DNA of 64,000 bases from Collinsella phocaeensis. GTDB taxonomy: Bacteria; Actinomycetota; Coriobacteriia; Coriobacteriales; Coriobacteriaceae. Location: NCBI RefSeq assembly GCF_900119895.1, contig NZ_FQLR01000004.1:310001-374000 (forward strand), read 5' to 3'. Positions 25,918 to 33,608 of this stretch are shown here, in pieces (the stretch's first letter is position 1; each line of letters starts with the position of its first letter). The translations under genes were made by a program, and so were the position numbers. The notes beneath the pieces are model-generated. The model saw nothing but the letters and a program-made list of their open reading frames with translations, was not told where the DNA came from and ran no database searches.

Positions 25918-26865
25918 TCAGCGAATGACCGCCGAGGCGAGGTAGATGATGTAGAACATCACGAAGACCAGGCCGCAGCGGCGGGAGAAGGTCCGCGTCC
26001 TGCCCACGAAGGTGAACACCACCATGCAGACGGAGAAGATGGCGATGAGGGCGAGGTCGAGGTTGTAGACCGGGTTGAACGCCAGGGGCGCGAAGAGCGC
26101 CGGGGCGCCCGCGACCAGCAGCAGGTTGGTGATGACGGAGCCCATGACGTTGCCCACGGCGGTGTCCGCGTTGCCCTTGAACGCGGCGACGGAGCTCGTG
26201 ACGAGCTCGGGCAGGGCCGTGCCGACGGACACGATCGTGAGGCTGATGAGGACCTGGCTCACGCCCAGGGCGCTCGCGATGGCGACGGCGTTGTCCACGA
26301 CGAGGTCGGCGCCCATCTTGAGCAGGCCGATGGCGATGACGATGAAGAGGACGTCCTTCGAGATGTTGCCGGTGTCCTCGTCCTGTGCGGGGCTCTCGCC
26401 CTCGTCCTCAACCTCGCGCATGCCGGCGATGACGCTGTTGGCGATGAACAGGACGAAGAGGGTGAGCAGGATGGCGCCCTCGATCGCGTTGATGGAGTTG
26501 TCCGTGTTGGCGAAGAGGGCGAACACGAGGACGGCTCCGATGCTCATGGGGACCTCGACGCGCGTGGTGCGATGGGCCAGGTTGAGCGGCACGATGATTG
26601 CGGAGACGCCCAGGATGAGCAGCAGGTTGGCCATGTCGCTGCCCATGATGTTGCCCACGGCCATGCCGGAGTTGCCCGAGAGCGTCGAGGTGACGCTCAC
26701 GAAGACCTCGGGCATCGAGGTGCCGACGGCGCAGATCGTGAGGCCTGCGACGCGGTCGGACATGCCGAAGCGCTTGCCGATATGCGTGGCGCCCTCGACG
26801 AGCTTGTCGCCGCCGAGGACGAGCATGGCGATGCCGAGGATGACCAGGGCGAAATTCAAGACCAT
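25918..26865 (-). CDS. Calcium/sodium antiporter (CaCA family, YrbG type)
   Basis: This 315-residue membrane protein has about ten spans in two inverted halves. Each half carries the alpha-repeat that forms the ion site: AVGTSMPEVFVSVTSTLSG with GNIMGSDMANLL in the first, and SVGTALPELVTSSVAAFKG with GNVMGSVITNLL in the second. A short acidic loop (EVEDEGESPAQDEDTG) separates the halves. Members exchange Ca2+ for Na+ or H+. The start at 26865 has AGGAG upstream on the minus strand. No partner genes are nearby. Confidence 0.93.
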   Translation of the reverse strand: MVLNFALVILGIAMLVLGGDKLVEGATHIGKRFGMSDRVAGLTICAVGTSMPEVFVSVTSTLSGNSGMAVGNIMGSDMANLLLILGVSAIIVPLNLAHRTTRVEVPMSIGAVLVFALFANTDNSINAIEGAILLTLFVLFIANSVIAGMREVEDEGESPAQDEDTGNISKDVLFIVIAIGLLKMGADLVVDNAVAIASALGVSQVLISLTIVSVGTALPELVTSSVAAFKGNADTAVGNVMGSVITNLLLVAGAPALFAPLAFNPVYNLDLALIAIFSVCMVVFTFVGRTRTFSRRCGLVFVMFYIIYLASAVIR

Positions 26866-27466
26866 ATCGTGGTTCTCCTGTCTCGGAAAGGAAGGCCCGA
26901 TCCGTTCGTGATGGATGCGATGGGTGGCGCCGGCGGGGTGCCGGCGTGGCGCCGATGCGGGGCACCGACTCAGAAATCGGCACCTCCGCTGAGCGGGGAT
27001 GCCGAGACGTTCACGTGTGCTTGCGGGTGATGCACGATTCCATAGTACCCAAAATCATGGGCATATCGGAGGGTTTCGCCAGTTAATGGACGTTTTATGG
27101 GCGATGTGCGCCGGCGCCGCGCACCCTGCCGTGCCAAGAGGCGTGCCAAGAGGGACGTACCCTAACGGCACGCCGAACGTTTAGCCGTGCCGTTAGGGTA
27201 CGTCCCTCTTGGCGAGGGCCCGTCCCTTTTGGCACGCGGCGGCTCGGGCGGGCATCCTTGCGCACCGTGCCGAGATGCCGGTGCCGGAAACCGTATTTTG
27301 GATTCGCCGTGGAACCGATAATGAACATATGTCGTATATATATCGGGGCTGGGTAGGATTGAAGGGGATTCGACAGCGGGGCCGCCTCATCGGGCGGGCC
27401 GAACGATCCGATCCCGCACGGGGCCCTGCGGCGCCCCGACGCTCGCGGGACGGGGCGAGGAGGGCC
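26866..27466. other. Divergent intergenic region carrying family A repeats
   Basis: Six hundred bases separate the minus-strand exchanger from nhaA. A compound palindromic repeat occupies 27131-27236 (listed separately). The remainder includes an AT-rich patch near 27320-27345 with TATATATA, a possible nhaA promoter zone. I see no gene. Confidence 0.5.
27145..27213. repeat. Palindromic intergenic repeat, family A, copy 2 (perfect 28-bp arms)
   Basis: The arms at 27145-27172 and 27186-27213 are exact inverted copies (28 of 28) with a 13-base loop holding CCGAACGTTTAG, the reverse complement of the loop core in the copy at 4672-4752. Extra end fragments of the same family flank it: GTGCCAAGAG at 27131-27140 and CGTCCCTTTTGGCACGC at 27221-27237. 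That suggests nested insertion or duplication. Confidence 0.85.
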
Positions 27467-28831
27467 ATGGACGCACGCGAGCAGCTGTTCAACGAAACCC
27501 AGCGCAAGCGCATAGCGCGCCGCGACGTGAGGGAGCGCATCTACGAGAACGGGACCATCGCCGCCGCGGTGATGGTGCTCGCCGCGGTCGCGGCGGTGAT
27601 CTGCGCGAACAGCGACGCCTACGAGCAGGTCCACCGCTTCCTCATGGAGCCCATCCACATCGGTCTCGGCGGAAGCGCCGTCGCGATCTCCATCGAGATG
27701 TTCGTCAACGACTTCCTCATGGCCATATTCTTCCTGCATGTCGGCATCGAGCTCAAGTACGAGATGACCGTGGGCGAGCTGCGCCGGCCCCGCCAGGCCC
27801 TGCTGCCCATGCTTGCCGCCCTAGGCGGCGCGGTCGCCCCGGCATGCATCTACGCGCTGTTCAACAAGGGTGGCGCGATGCACGGCTGGGCCATCCCGAT
27901 GGCGACCGATATCGCCTTCGCGCTCGGCGTCCTGTCGCTGCTGGGGGACCGCGTGCCGTCCGGCGTGCGCGTCTTCTTCTCGACGCTCGCAATCGCCGAC
28001 GACCTGATCTCCATCGCGGCGATCGCGATCTTCTACGGCCAGAGCCCCGATATGCTCTGGCTCGCGGGCGCGGCGGCGGCGACGATCGCGCTGTTCTGGC
28101 TCAACCGCACCCAGCACTTCCAGCTGGCGCCGTACCTGCTGCTCGGCGGCGTCCTTTGGGTCTGCCTGTTCAAATCGGGGGTGCACGCGACGCTCGCCGG
28201 CGTGATCCTGGCGTTCGCGGTGCCGGCGCGCTCGGGGCTGAGGCTCGACAACCTCGGTGCGTGGATGCGCGACTACATGCCCGACATGTACGACCGCTAC
28301 GACGAGGGGGCGCACATCCTCGACCAGCAGGACTTCACGGACGCGACGTTCGGCGCCGAGCGGGTGATGCGGCGCGTGACCCCGCCGCTCATGCGGCTCG
28401 AGCGCATGGTCGCCGCGCCGGTGAACTTCATCATCCTGCCCCTGTTCGCCTTCGTGAACGCCCAGGTGCGCCTCGTCGGCGTGGACATGCTGCAGCTGGC
28501 CCTCGATCCGGTCGCGCTGGGCACGTATTTCGGCATGCTTCTGGGCAAGCCGCTCGGCATCTTCGGGATGACGCTGCTGCTGGTGCGCACGGGCATCTGC
28601 GACCTGCCCCGCGGCGTGCGGTGGGGCCACATCGCGTGCGTGGGCATCTTGGGCGGCATCGGGTTCACGATGTCCATCCTCATATCCGGGCTGGCGTTTC
28701 CGGCGGATCCCGGCGAGGTGCTGGCCGCCAAGGCCGCGATTCTCGCCGCGACGGTGAGCGCCGCCGCGGTGGGTATGGCCGCCATGGCCCGCGTGTGCGG
28801 GAGGGGCGCGAAGCGGCCCGACGTCGCCTGA
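27467..28831 (+). CDS. nhaA: Na+/H+ antiporter NhaA
   Basis: This 454-residue antiporter belongs to the electrogenic NhaA family, which exports Na+ in exchange for H+. Signature segments: VNDFLMAIFFLHVGIELKYEM, MATDIAFALGVLSLLG, the paired aspartates in IADDLISIAAIA, LPLFAFVNAQV and LGGIGFTMSILI. It is somewhat longer than E. coli NhaA (388) because of about 40 extra N-terminal residues and a cytoplasmic insert around residues 260-305 (MPDMYDRYDEGAHILDQQDF). I chose the ATG at 27467 with GAGGAGGG just upstream; the frame is open earlier but through repeat sequence. The gene is bracketed by palindromic repeats. Confidence 0.93.
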   Translation: MDAREQLFNETQRKRIARRDVRERIYENGTIAAAVMVLAAVAAVICANSDAYEQVHRFLMEPIHIGLGGSAVAISIEMFVNDFLMAIFFLHVGIELKYEMTVGELRRPRQALLPMLAALGGAVAPACIYALFNKGGAMHGWAIPMATDIAFALGVLSLLGDRVPSGVRVFFSTLAIADDLISIAAIAIFYGQSPDMLWLAGAAAATIALFWLNRTQHFQLAPYLLLGGVLWVCLFKSGVHATLAGVILAFAVPARSGLRLDNLGAWMRDYMPDMYDRYDEGAHILDQQDFTDATFGAERVMRRVTPPLMRLERMVAAPVNFIILPLFAFVNAQVRLVGVDMLQLALDPVALGTYFGMLLGKPLGIFGMTLLLVRTGICDLPRGVRWGHIACVGILGGIGFTMSILISGLAFPADPGEVLAAKAAILAATVSAAAVGMAAMARVCGRGAKRPDVA

Positions 28832-28843
28832 GCCGTCCGCCGG

Positions 28844-28871
28844 CGTGCCGTTAGGGTACGTCCCTCTTGGC
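28844..28871. repeat. Family A repeat, single arm downstream of nhaA
   Basis: These 28 bases are identical to the right arm at 27186-27213. Short inverted ends (GCGTGCC and GGCACGC) flank it. It starts 12 bases after the nhaA stop, so nhaA has the same sequence on both sides. Confidence 0.85.
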
Positions 28872-28902
28872 ACGCGCCGGCGAGCGACCCGCGGCGCCGG
28901 GG

Positions 28903-29160
28903 CTACTCCACGGTGCCATAGGCGCTGGCCCAGCCGTGGGCCGCGAGCGCGGAGTTGATCTGGTCGCACAGGCGCTGTCGGTCGTAGGTTCCCGGGGGCA
29001 GGAGGTTCACGATCTCGAGTAGGTCGGCGGATAGGTCGAGGATCTCGGCCTGCACGACGATATCGAGACGTTCGATGGAGGTCCGACCGCCCGCGAACAT
29101 GCCGTCCACGAGGCGCTGGAGCTCGCCGAACTCCTCGGATTGAAACGATCCCATCTGCAT
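28903..29160 (-). CDS. Small hypothetical protein
   Basis: This is an 85-residue acidic, helical protein (MQMGSFQSEEFGELQRLVDG ... RLCDQINSALAAHGWASAYG). I recognise no domain. A good GGAGG ribosome site lies eight bases before the start on the minus strand, and codon composition matches the neighbours, which supports a real gene. It is divergent from the aminotransferase gene with about 100 bases between them. Confidence 0.7.
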   Translation of the reverse strand: MQMGSFQSEEFGELQRLVDGMFAGGRTSIERLDIVVQAEILDLSADLLEIVNLLPPGTYDRQRLCDQINSALAAHGWASAYGTVE

Positions 29161-29257
29161 GATTCCTCCAAGGTCGCCGGACGTGCGCCGTGCGCGACGA
29201 AACGATGGCTATACTTTAGCGAGACTGATTGTATCCTGCCGAAGGGGGAGCGAAACC

Positions 29258-30544
29258 ATGCAGACGATCTACCAGAAGATGGGCCCCGCCGAGCTCGACG
29301 CGGCCATCTCCGACCTCGAGGCGCAGGTCGCCGAGGTCAAGGCCCGCGGCCTGGCGCTCGATATGGCGCGCGGCAAGCCGTCGCCCGCGCAGGTCGACAT
29401 CTCCCGGCCCATGCTCGACATCCTGGGCTCCGACGCCGACCTTACCGACGGGGGCGTGGACTGCTCCAACTACGGTTGCTTCGAGGGCATCCCGTCCGCC
29501 CGCCGTCTCGCTGGCGAGTTCCTCGGCGTGCCCGCCGAGCAGACCATCGTGCTGGGCGCCTCCAGCCTGAACATCATGCAGTCCGTGATCGTCCACTACT
29601 GGGAGAAGGGCGTCCCCGGCTGCACGCCCTGGCATAAGCTCGAGGACGTCAAGTGGCTCTGTCCGGCCCCCGGCTACGACCGCCACTTCGGCCTCACCCA
29701 GGACCTCGGCATCGAGAACGTCCCCGTCCGCATGACGGAGACCGGCCCGGATATGGACGAGGTCGAGCGCCTCGTCGCCTCCGATCCCTCGATCAAGGGC
29801 ATGTTCTGCGTCCCCAAGTACTCCAACCCCACCGGCGTCACCTATTCCGACGAGACGGTCCGCCGCCTCGCCACCATGGAGTGCGCCGCCCCGGATTTCC
29901 GCATCGTGTGGGACAACGCCTACGCCGTGCACGACTTCGGCGATGAGCCCGAGGTCCTCGCGAACGTGTTCGACTACGCGCGCGAGGCCGGCAACGAGGA
30001 CCGCATCCTGGCCGTCGCGTCGACTTCCAAGATCACCTTCCCCGGCGCGGGCATCGCGTTCTTCGGCTCGTCCCCGGCGAACGTGACGGAGGTCGCCAAC
30101 ACCCTCAAGGTCGGCCTCATCTCCGCCAACAAGCTCAACCAGCTCCAGCACGTGCGCTTCATGCCGACGCTCGACGACGTCCGTGCCCATATGCGCAAGC
30201 ACGCCGAGTTCCTCCGCCCGCGCTTCGCCTGCGTCGAGCGCAGGCTCGAGGAGGGCCTGGGCGGCACCGGCTGCGCCACCTGGACGCATCCGAACGGCGG
30301 CTACTTCGTCTCGTTCGACGGGCCCGAGGGTTCCGCCAAGCGCGTCGGGGCCCTGTGCGCCGAGATGGGCGTCAAGCTGACCCCTGCCGGCGCGACCTGG
30401 CCCGGCGGCAAGGACCCGCGCGACACCAACATCCGCATCGCGCCGAGCTATCCCAGCGTGGAGGAGCTCGAGGCGGCGCTCGACGTGCTCGTGCTCGCCG
30501 TCAAGCTCGTGTCCGCCCAGCTCGCCCGCGACGAGCGCGCATAG
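29258..30544 (+). CDS. PLP-dependent aminotransferase, aspartate aminotransferase subgroup Ic
   Basis: This 428-residue fold-type I aminotransferase has the features of the actinobacterial aspartate aminotransferase group (PF12897 type): MARGKPSPAQVDISRPML, YGCFEGIPSARRL, PKYSNPTGVTYS, the aspartate/tyrosine pair in VWDNAYAVHDF, and the Schiff-base lysine in ASTSKITFPGAG. It is longer than classical AspAT (about 396) as this subgroup is. It probably interconverts aspartate and oxaloacetate with glutamate/2-oxoglutarate. The start at 29258 follows GAAGGGGGA. It is followed by a STAS gene. Confidence 0.88.
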   Translation: MQTIYQKMGPAELDAAISDLEAQVAEVKARGLALDMARGKPSPAQVDISRPMLDILGSDADLTDGGVDCSNYGCFEGIPSARRLAGEFLGVPAEQTIVLGASSLNIMQSVIVHYWEKGVPGCTPWHKLEDVKWLCPAPGYDRHFGLTQDLGIENVPVRMTETGPDMDEVERLVASDPSIKGMFCVPKYSNPTGVTYSDETVRRLATMECAAPDFRIVWDNAYAVHDFGDEPEVLANVFDYAREAGNEDRILAVASTSKITFPGAGIAFFGSSPANVTEVANTLKVGLISANKLNQLQHVRFMPTLDDVRAHMRKHAEFLRPRFACVERRLEEGLGGTGCATWTHPNGGYFVSFDGPEGSAKRVGALCAEMGVKLTPAGATWPGGKDPRDTNIRIAPSYPSVEELEAALDVLVLAVKLVSAQLARDERA

Positions 30545-30625
30545 GGCGATGCCGCGGCCGTCGCGCCGTCCCGTTTCCTGCCGTCGCCTCGCCGACGGCG
30601 CTACGCAATCGTGAGGAGTCGATCC

Positions 30626-30937
30626 ATGGATCTCGCAATCACCGTCAATCCAACCCCGGAGCGCTACCTGGTCGCGGTCTCGGGCGAGGTGGACATCTCC
30701 AACGTGCCCGCGCTCCGCGATGCCATCAACCTGGCGCTCGAGCAGCCGCCCGCGGTCGTCGAGCTGGATTTCTCCCAGGTCTCCTACATCGACTCGACCG
30801 GTATCGGCGTGCTGGTGGGTGCGGCGCACCATGCGCGCGAGCACGAGAAGCAGCTCGAGGTGACGCATGCGCAGCCCAACGTGATGCGCGTGGCGCAGCT
30901 TTTGGGCGTGGACGAGCTCATCGGCATCACGGCGTAG
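30626..30937 (+). CDS. STAS-domain anti-sigma factor antagonist
   Basis: This 103-residue single-domain protein of the SpoIIAA/RsbV type contains the signature VELDFSQVSYIDSTGIGVLV. Ser57 or Thr58 is the phospho-acceptor by analogy. Such proteins sequester an anti-sigma kinase when unphosphorylated. No RsbW-type kinase or sigma factor gene lies next to it in this window, so its partner must be elsewhere. The ATG at 30626 follows GAGGAG. Confidence 0.9.
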   Translation: MDLAITVNPTPERYLVAVSGEVDISNVPALRDAINLALEQPPAVVELDFSQVSYIDSTGIGVLVGAAHHAREHEKQLEVTHAQPNVMRVAQLLGVDELIGITA

Positions 30938-30969
30938 ACGGCCCGGGGCGCCGTCGGCCCCGTGCTGTG

Positions 30970-31080
30970 AAGGCGCGTCCCCTTTGACATGCGGAAGGGG
31001 CCGTGCGACGAGGGTGCGTCCCTTCGGGCGCGCGAGGCGCCCGGTCGCGCCAAAGGGGTGCGTTCCGCGTGGCGCGCCTT
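30970..31080. repeat. Degenerate palindromic element upstream of tatA
   Basis: AAGGCGCG (30970-30977) and CGCGCCTT (31073-31080) are inverted ends, and CCCCTTTG (30979-30986) and CAAAGGGG (31051-31058) form an inner inverted pair. TCCTAACGTTTCG just downstream recalls the loop of family A. It looks like a decayed relative of the repeats at 4672 and 27145. Confidence 0.5.
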
Positions 31081-31213
31081 ACGGTGTCCTAACGTTTCGA
31101 CGGCGCTTCCCGCAGAGGCGGCGCATGCCGTCGGGGTATACTCATACAACTTGTCTATTCGGGCCCGGCTCCACGCACGCCGGGCCCGTCCACAGAGTGC
31201 GTGGAGGTCACAC

Positions 31214-31888
31214 GTGTTAGGAATTGGCTCAACAGAGCTGGCGATCATTCTCCTGTTCGCCTTTCTGCTCTTCGGACCGGATAAGCTGCCGCAGGCGGGC
31301 CGCACCATCGGCCGCGCCCTGCGCCAGTTCCGCGAGACGCAGGAGAAGCTGACGAACGTCGTGCAGACGGAGGTCGTCGACCCCATGGCGGCTGCCGCCA
31401 AGGCGCCGGTCAAGAAGGGTTCCGACGCCCCGGCCGACGACGACGGCGACCTGGATGTCACCGCGTCCGACGCGCCGCGCCGCAAGGAGACCTTCGCCGA
31501 GCGCCGCGCCCGCCTCGCTGCCGAGAAGGCCGAGGCCGAGGCGGCTGCGGCCACGGAGGCCGGCGAGGACGCCGACGCCCCCGCTATCGCATCCGAATCC
31601 GAGACCGCGGGCGCGGATGCGCAGCCCGCCGACGCCCCCCAGGCCGACGCGCCCGAGGACGCCGCCGCCCCCATTGAGCCCGCCGAGCCCGAGGTTCCCG
31701 CAGAGCCCTCGATCGAGGACCTCTACGCCCGCCGCCCGTCCCGCCGCGCCAAGCGCGCCGCCGCGCCCGAGCAGGCCGCGCCCGAGCAGGCCGAGGCTGA
31801 GCCTGCCGCCGAACCCGAGCGGACGTCTGGTCAGGCCGAGGCCGCCGAAAGCCCGGCGTCCGATTCCGAGGAAGGGGGTGAGTGCTGA
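31214..31888 (+). CDS. tatA: Sec-independent translocase subunit TatA/TatB-like
   Basis: This 224-residue protein starts with the TatA/B hinge structure: a short membrane helix (LGIGSTELAIILLFAFLLFGPDKLP) and an amphipathic helix (QAGRTIGRALRQFRETQEKL). The remaining 160 residues are a disordered Ala/Glu/Pro-rich tail, much longer than in E. coli TatA (89) and ending DSEEGGEC. As only one TatA/B gene sits here with tatC, it may do both jobs. The start is GTG at 31214 with GGAGG at 31203-31207. Its stop overlaps the tatC start. Confidence 0.9.
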   Translation: MLGIGSTELAIILLFAFLLFGPDKLPQAGRTIGRALRQFRETQEKLTNVVQTEVVDPMAAAAKAPVKKGSDAPADDDGDLDVTASDAPRRKETFAERRARLAAEKAEAEAAAATEAGEDADAPAIASESETAGADAQPADAPQADAPEDAAAPIEPAEPEVPAEPSIEDLYARRPSRRAKRAAAPEQAAPEQAEAEPAAEPERTSGQAEAAESPASDSEEGGEC

Positions 31889-32685
31889 TGCCGATCGGTC
31901 CCGCTCGCATGCCGCTGTTCGACCACCTCGGAGAGCTGCGGCGCCGTCTTACCATCGTCGTCGTGTCCGTTATCGTCGCCACCGTCGTGATGTACTTCGC
32001 CACGCCGGTGCTCATCGATATCCTCAAGGACCCGATCATGCCTTCGCTGCCCGAAGGGTCCGACTTCGTGATCACCACCTCGCTCGGAGGCTTTTCGATC
32101 AAGTTCGGCATCGCCATCAAGATCGCGATCGTGATGTGCACCCCGATGATCGTCTGGCAGATCCTGGCCTTCTTCCTGCCTGCGCTCAAGCCCAACGAGC
32201 GCCGTTGGGTCGTGCCGACCGTGCTCGCCGCGACGGTGCTCTTCTTCGTGGGCGTCATATTCTGCTACGCCTTCATCGTCCCCGCCGGGTTCGAGTGGAT
32301 GATCGGCGAGACCAGCACGATCGGCCAGGCGCTGCCCGAGCTGCAGGACTACATCAACATCGAGATCCTGCTCATGATCGGCTTCGGCGTGGCCTTCGAG
32401 CTTCCGCTCATCGTGTTCTACCTGGCCGTCTTCCATATCGTTCCCTACACGGCGTTCCGTGCCGCCTGGCGCTACATCTACGTCATCATGCTGGTGGTCT
32501 CCGCTTCCATCACGCCGGATGCCAGCCCCGTCACGCTGCTGTTCATGTATGCCGCCATGCTCTCGCTGTACGAGATCGCGCTCGCCGTAACGCGCTTCGT
32601 GGTGGTTGCGCGCGAGGGCAAGGCCGGCCTGTCCGGCAGCCGCCTCAACTTCCTCGCCGACGACGAGGACGAGGACGACGAGTAG
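31888..32685 (+). CDS. tatC: Sec-independent protein translocase TatC
   Basis: This 265-residue receptor of the twin-arginine export pathway has six spans. The conserved N-terminal motif MPLFDHLGELRRRL and the loop glutamate region are present, and the C-terminus is a run of acidic residues (DDEDEDDE). The ATG at 31888 overlaps the tatA TGA (TGATG), so translation is coupled. Together the pair exports folded proteins bearing RR signal peptides. A terminator follows. Confidence 0.96.
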   Translation: MPIGPARMPLFDHLGELRRRLTIVVVSVIVATVVMYFATPVLIDILKDPIMPSLPEGSDFVITTSLGGFSIKFGIAIKIAIVMCTPMIVWQILAFFLPALKPNERRWVVPTVLAATVLFFVGVIFCYAFIVPAGFEWMIGETSTIGQALPELQDYINIEILLMIGFGVAFELPLIVFYLAVFHIVPYTAFRAAWRYIYVIMLVVSASITPDASPVTLLFMYAAMLSLYEIALAVTRFVVVAREGKAGLSGSRLNFLADDEDEDDE

Positions 32686-32707
32686 CCTCCCACCCGCTAT
32701 TCGCTCC

Positions 32708-32745
32708 AAGGCCGCGTATCCCGAGCCGGGTGCGCGGCCTTTTTG
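32708..32745 (+). terminator. Terminator of tatAC
   Basis: AAGGCCGCG (32708-32716) pairs with CGCGGCCTT (32733-32741); five Ts follow. It lies 20 bases after the tatC stop. Confidence 0.85.
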
Positions 32746-32891
32746 CTGTCGCGGTGCGGCGTGGGGTCGTGCGCGCTGGGTATCGGACGTCGAGCGGGGC
32801 GGAGTGTTTCGAGCCGCCGGGGTTCCGATGGGGGCGCAAGCCGTGATTCAGCGGGCTGCGGCGCGCTATGCCGGGCGCTCAAGGCCTATCC

Positions 32892-33022
32892 ATCACGTTT
32901 TTCGTACGCGAACCGGAATCTGCGGAGTAGGCCGAAATCGCATACGGTTCCTACCAGGTCTTTCCCTGATCGCTTGAGGTGCTCTACTCCGCACGTTCCA
33001 GAGTTGATACGAAAAACGTTAT
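32892..33022. repeat. 131-bp inverted-repeat element (MITE-like)
   Basis: The arms at 32892-32930 and 32984-33022 align as inverted copies over 39 bases at 29 positions, including an exact 12-base end ACGTTTTTCGTA / TACGAAAAACGT and an exact inner 9-base pair GCGGAGTAG / CTACTCCGC. The 53-base centre has no open frame. The overall form is that of a small non-autonomous palindromic element. Confidence 0.65.
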
Positions 33023-33561
33023 AGATCGTATCGGGCGGACGCCGAAGGCCTAATCCAGCTTGAATCATCCGTGAGGGCGGCGCCTTTATTTTCGAGGCAT
33101 TGCGATCGAGCCGTGTCGATGGTCGCCGGCCGACCGCCCCGGGTGGCCGTCTTCCCCCTGCCCCCTGCCCCGAAGAGGGCACGGTGGGCGCTACCCTCCT
33201 GCGGGCACTCCGAATCGCCCGCCGCGCACCTGCCGCGTGCGCTGCGGGGGCGCAGGATGCCTGTGCGGGGCGAGGCGTTCTCTGCGCGCACATGGACGGG
33301 TCGCGCCGGCTGCAGGCGCTCGGTCGCCCTCCCATGCAAGCCTCGGTTGCTTACCGATCGGGGGTCCGTCCATGGGGCTAAGGCGGCGGATGCGGTGCCC
33401 GCGGAGGACGTAGCAAGGTCGCCGTGAAAGACGGCACGGCTCACGCGGCGTCCGATCGCACGCGTGCGCAGGAAGACTCGTGCCTGCCGATAGACGCTTG
33501 CCCGCACTCGGGTAACGCGCCGCATAAATCGTGGTTTTCTGTTCACTTCGGGCAACTACCC

Positions 33562-33567
33562 TATACT
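33562..33567 (+). promoter_or_regulatory. Candidate topA -10 box
   Basis: TATACT lies 41 bases before the topA start. A weak -35 candidate TGTTCA (33540-33545) is 16 bases upstream. Confidence 0.4.
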
Positions 33568-33608
33568 GTGGACCACATGAATATATAGAGCGAGATGAAG
33601 GAGCCCTC

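Larger units (their letters stand above)
32686..33608. other. Long tatC-topA intergenic region
   Basis: These 920 bases contain the tatC terminator (32708-32745), a 131-base inverted-repeat element (32892-33022) and a probable topA promoter near 33562. Between 33023 and 33540 I see only short GC-rich open frames on both strands with no ribosome sites and no recognisable domains, so I call no gene. Confidence 0.5.

Noticed and set aside
33023-33540. Short open frames in the tatC-topA gap
   Set aside because: They overlap on both strands, lack ribosome sites and have no recognisable domain; composition is that of random GC-rich DNA.
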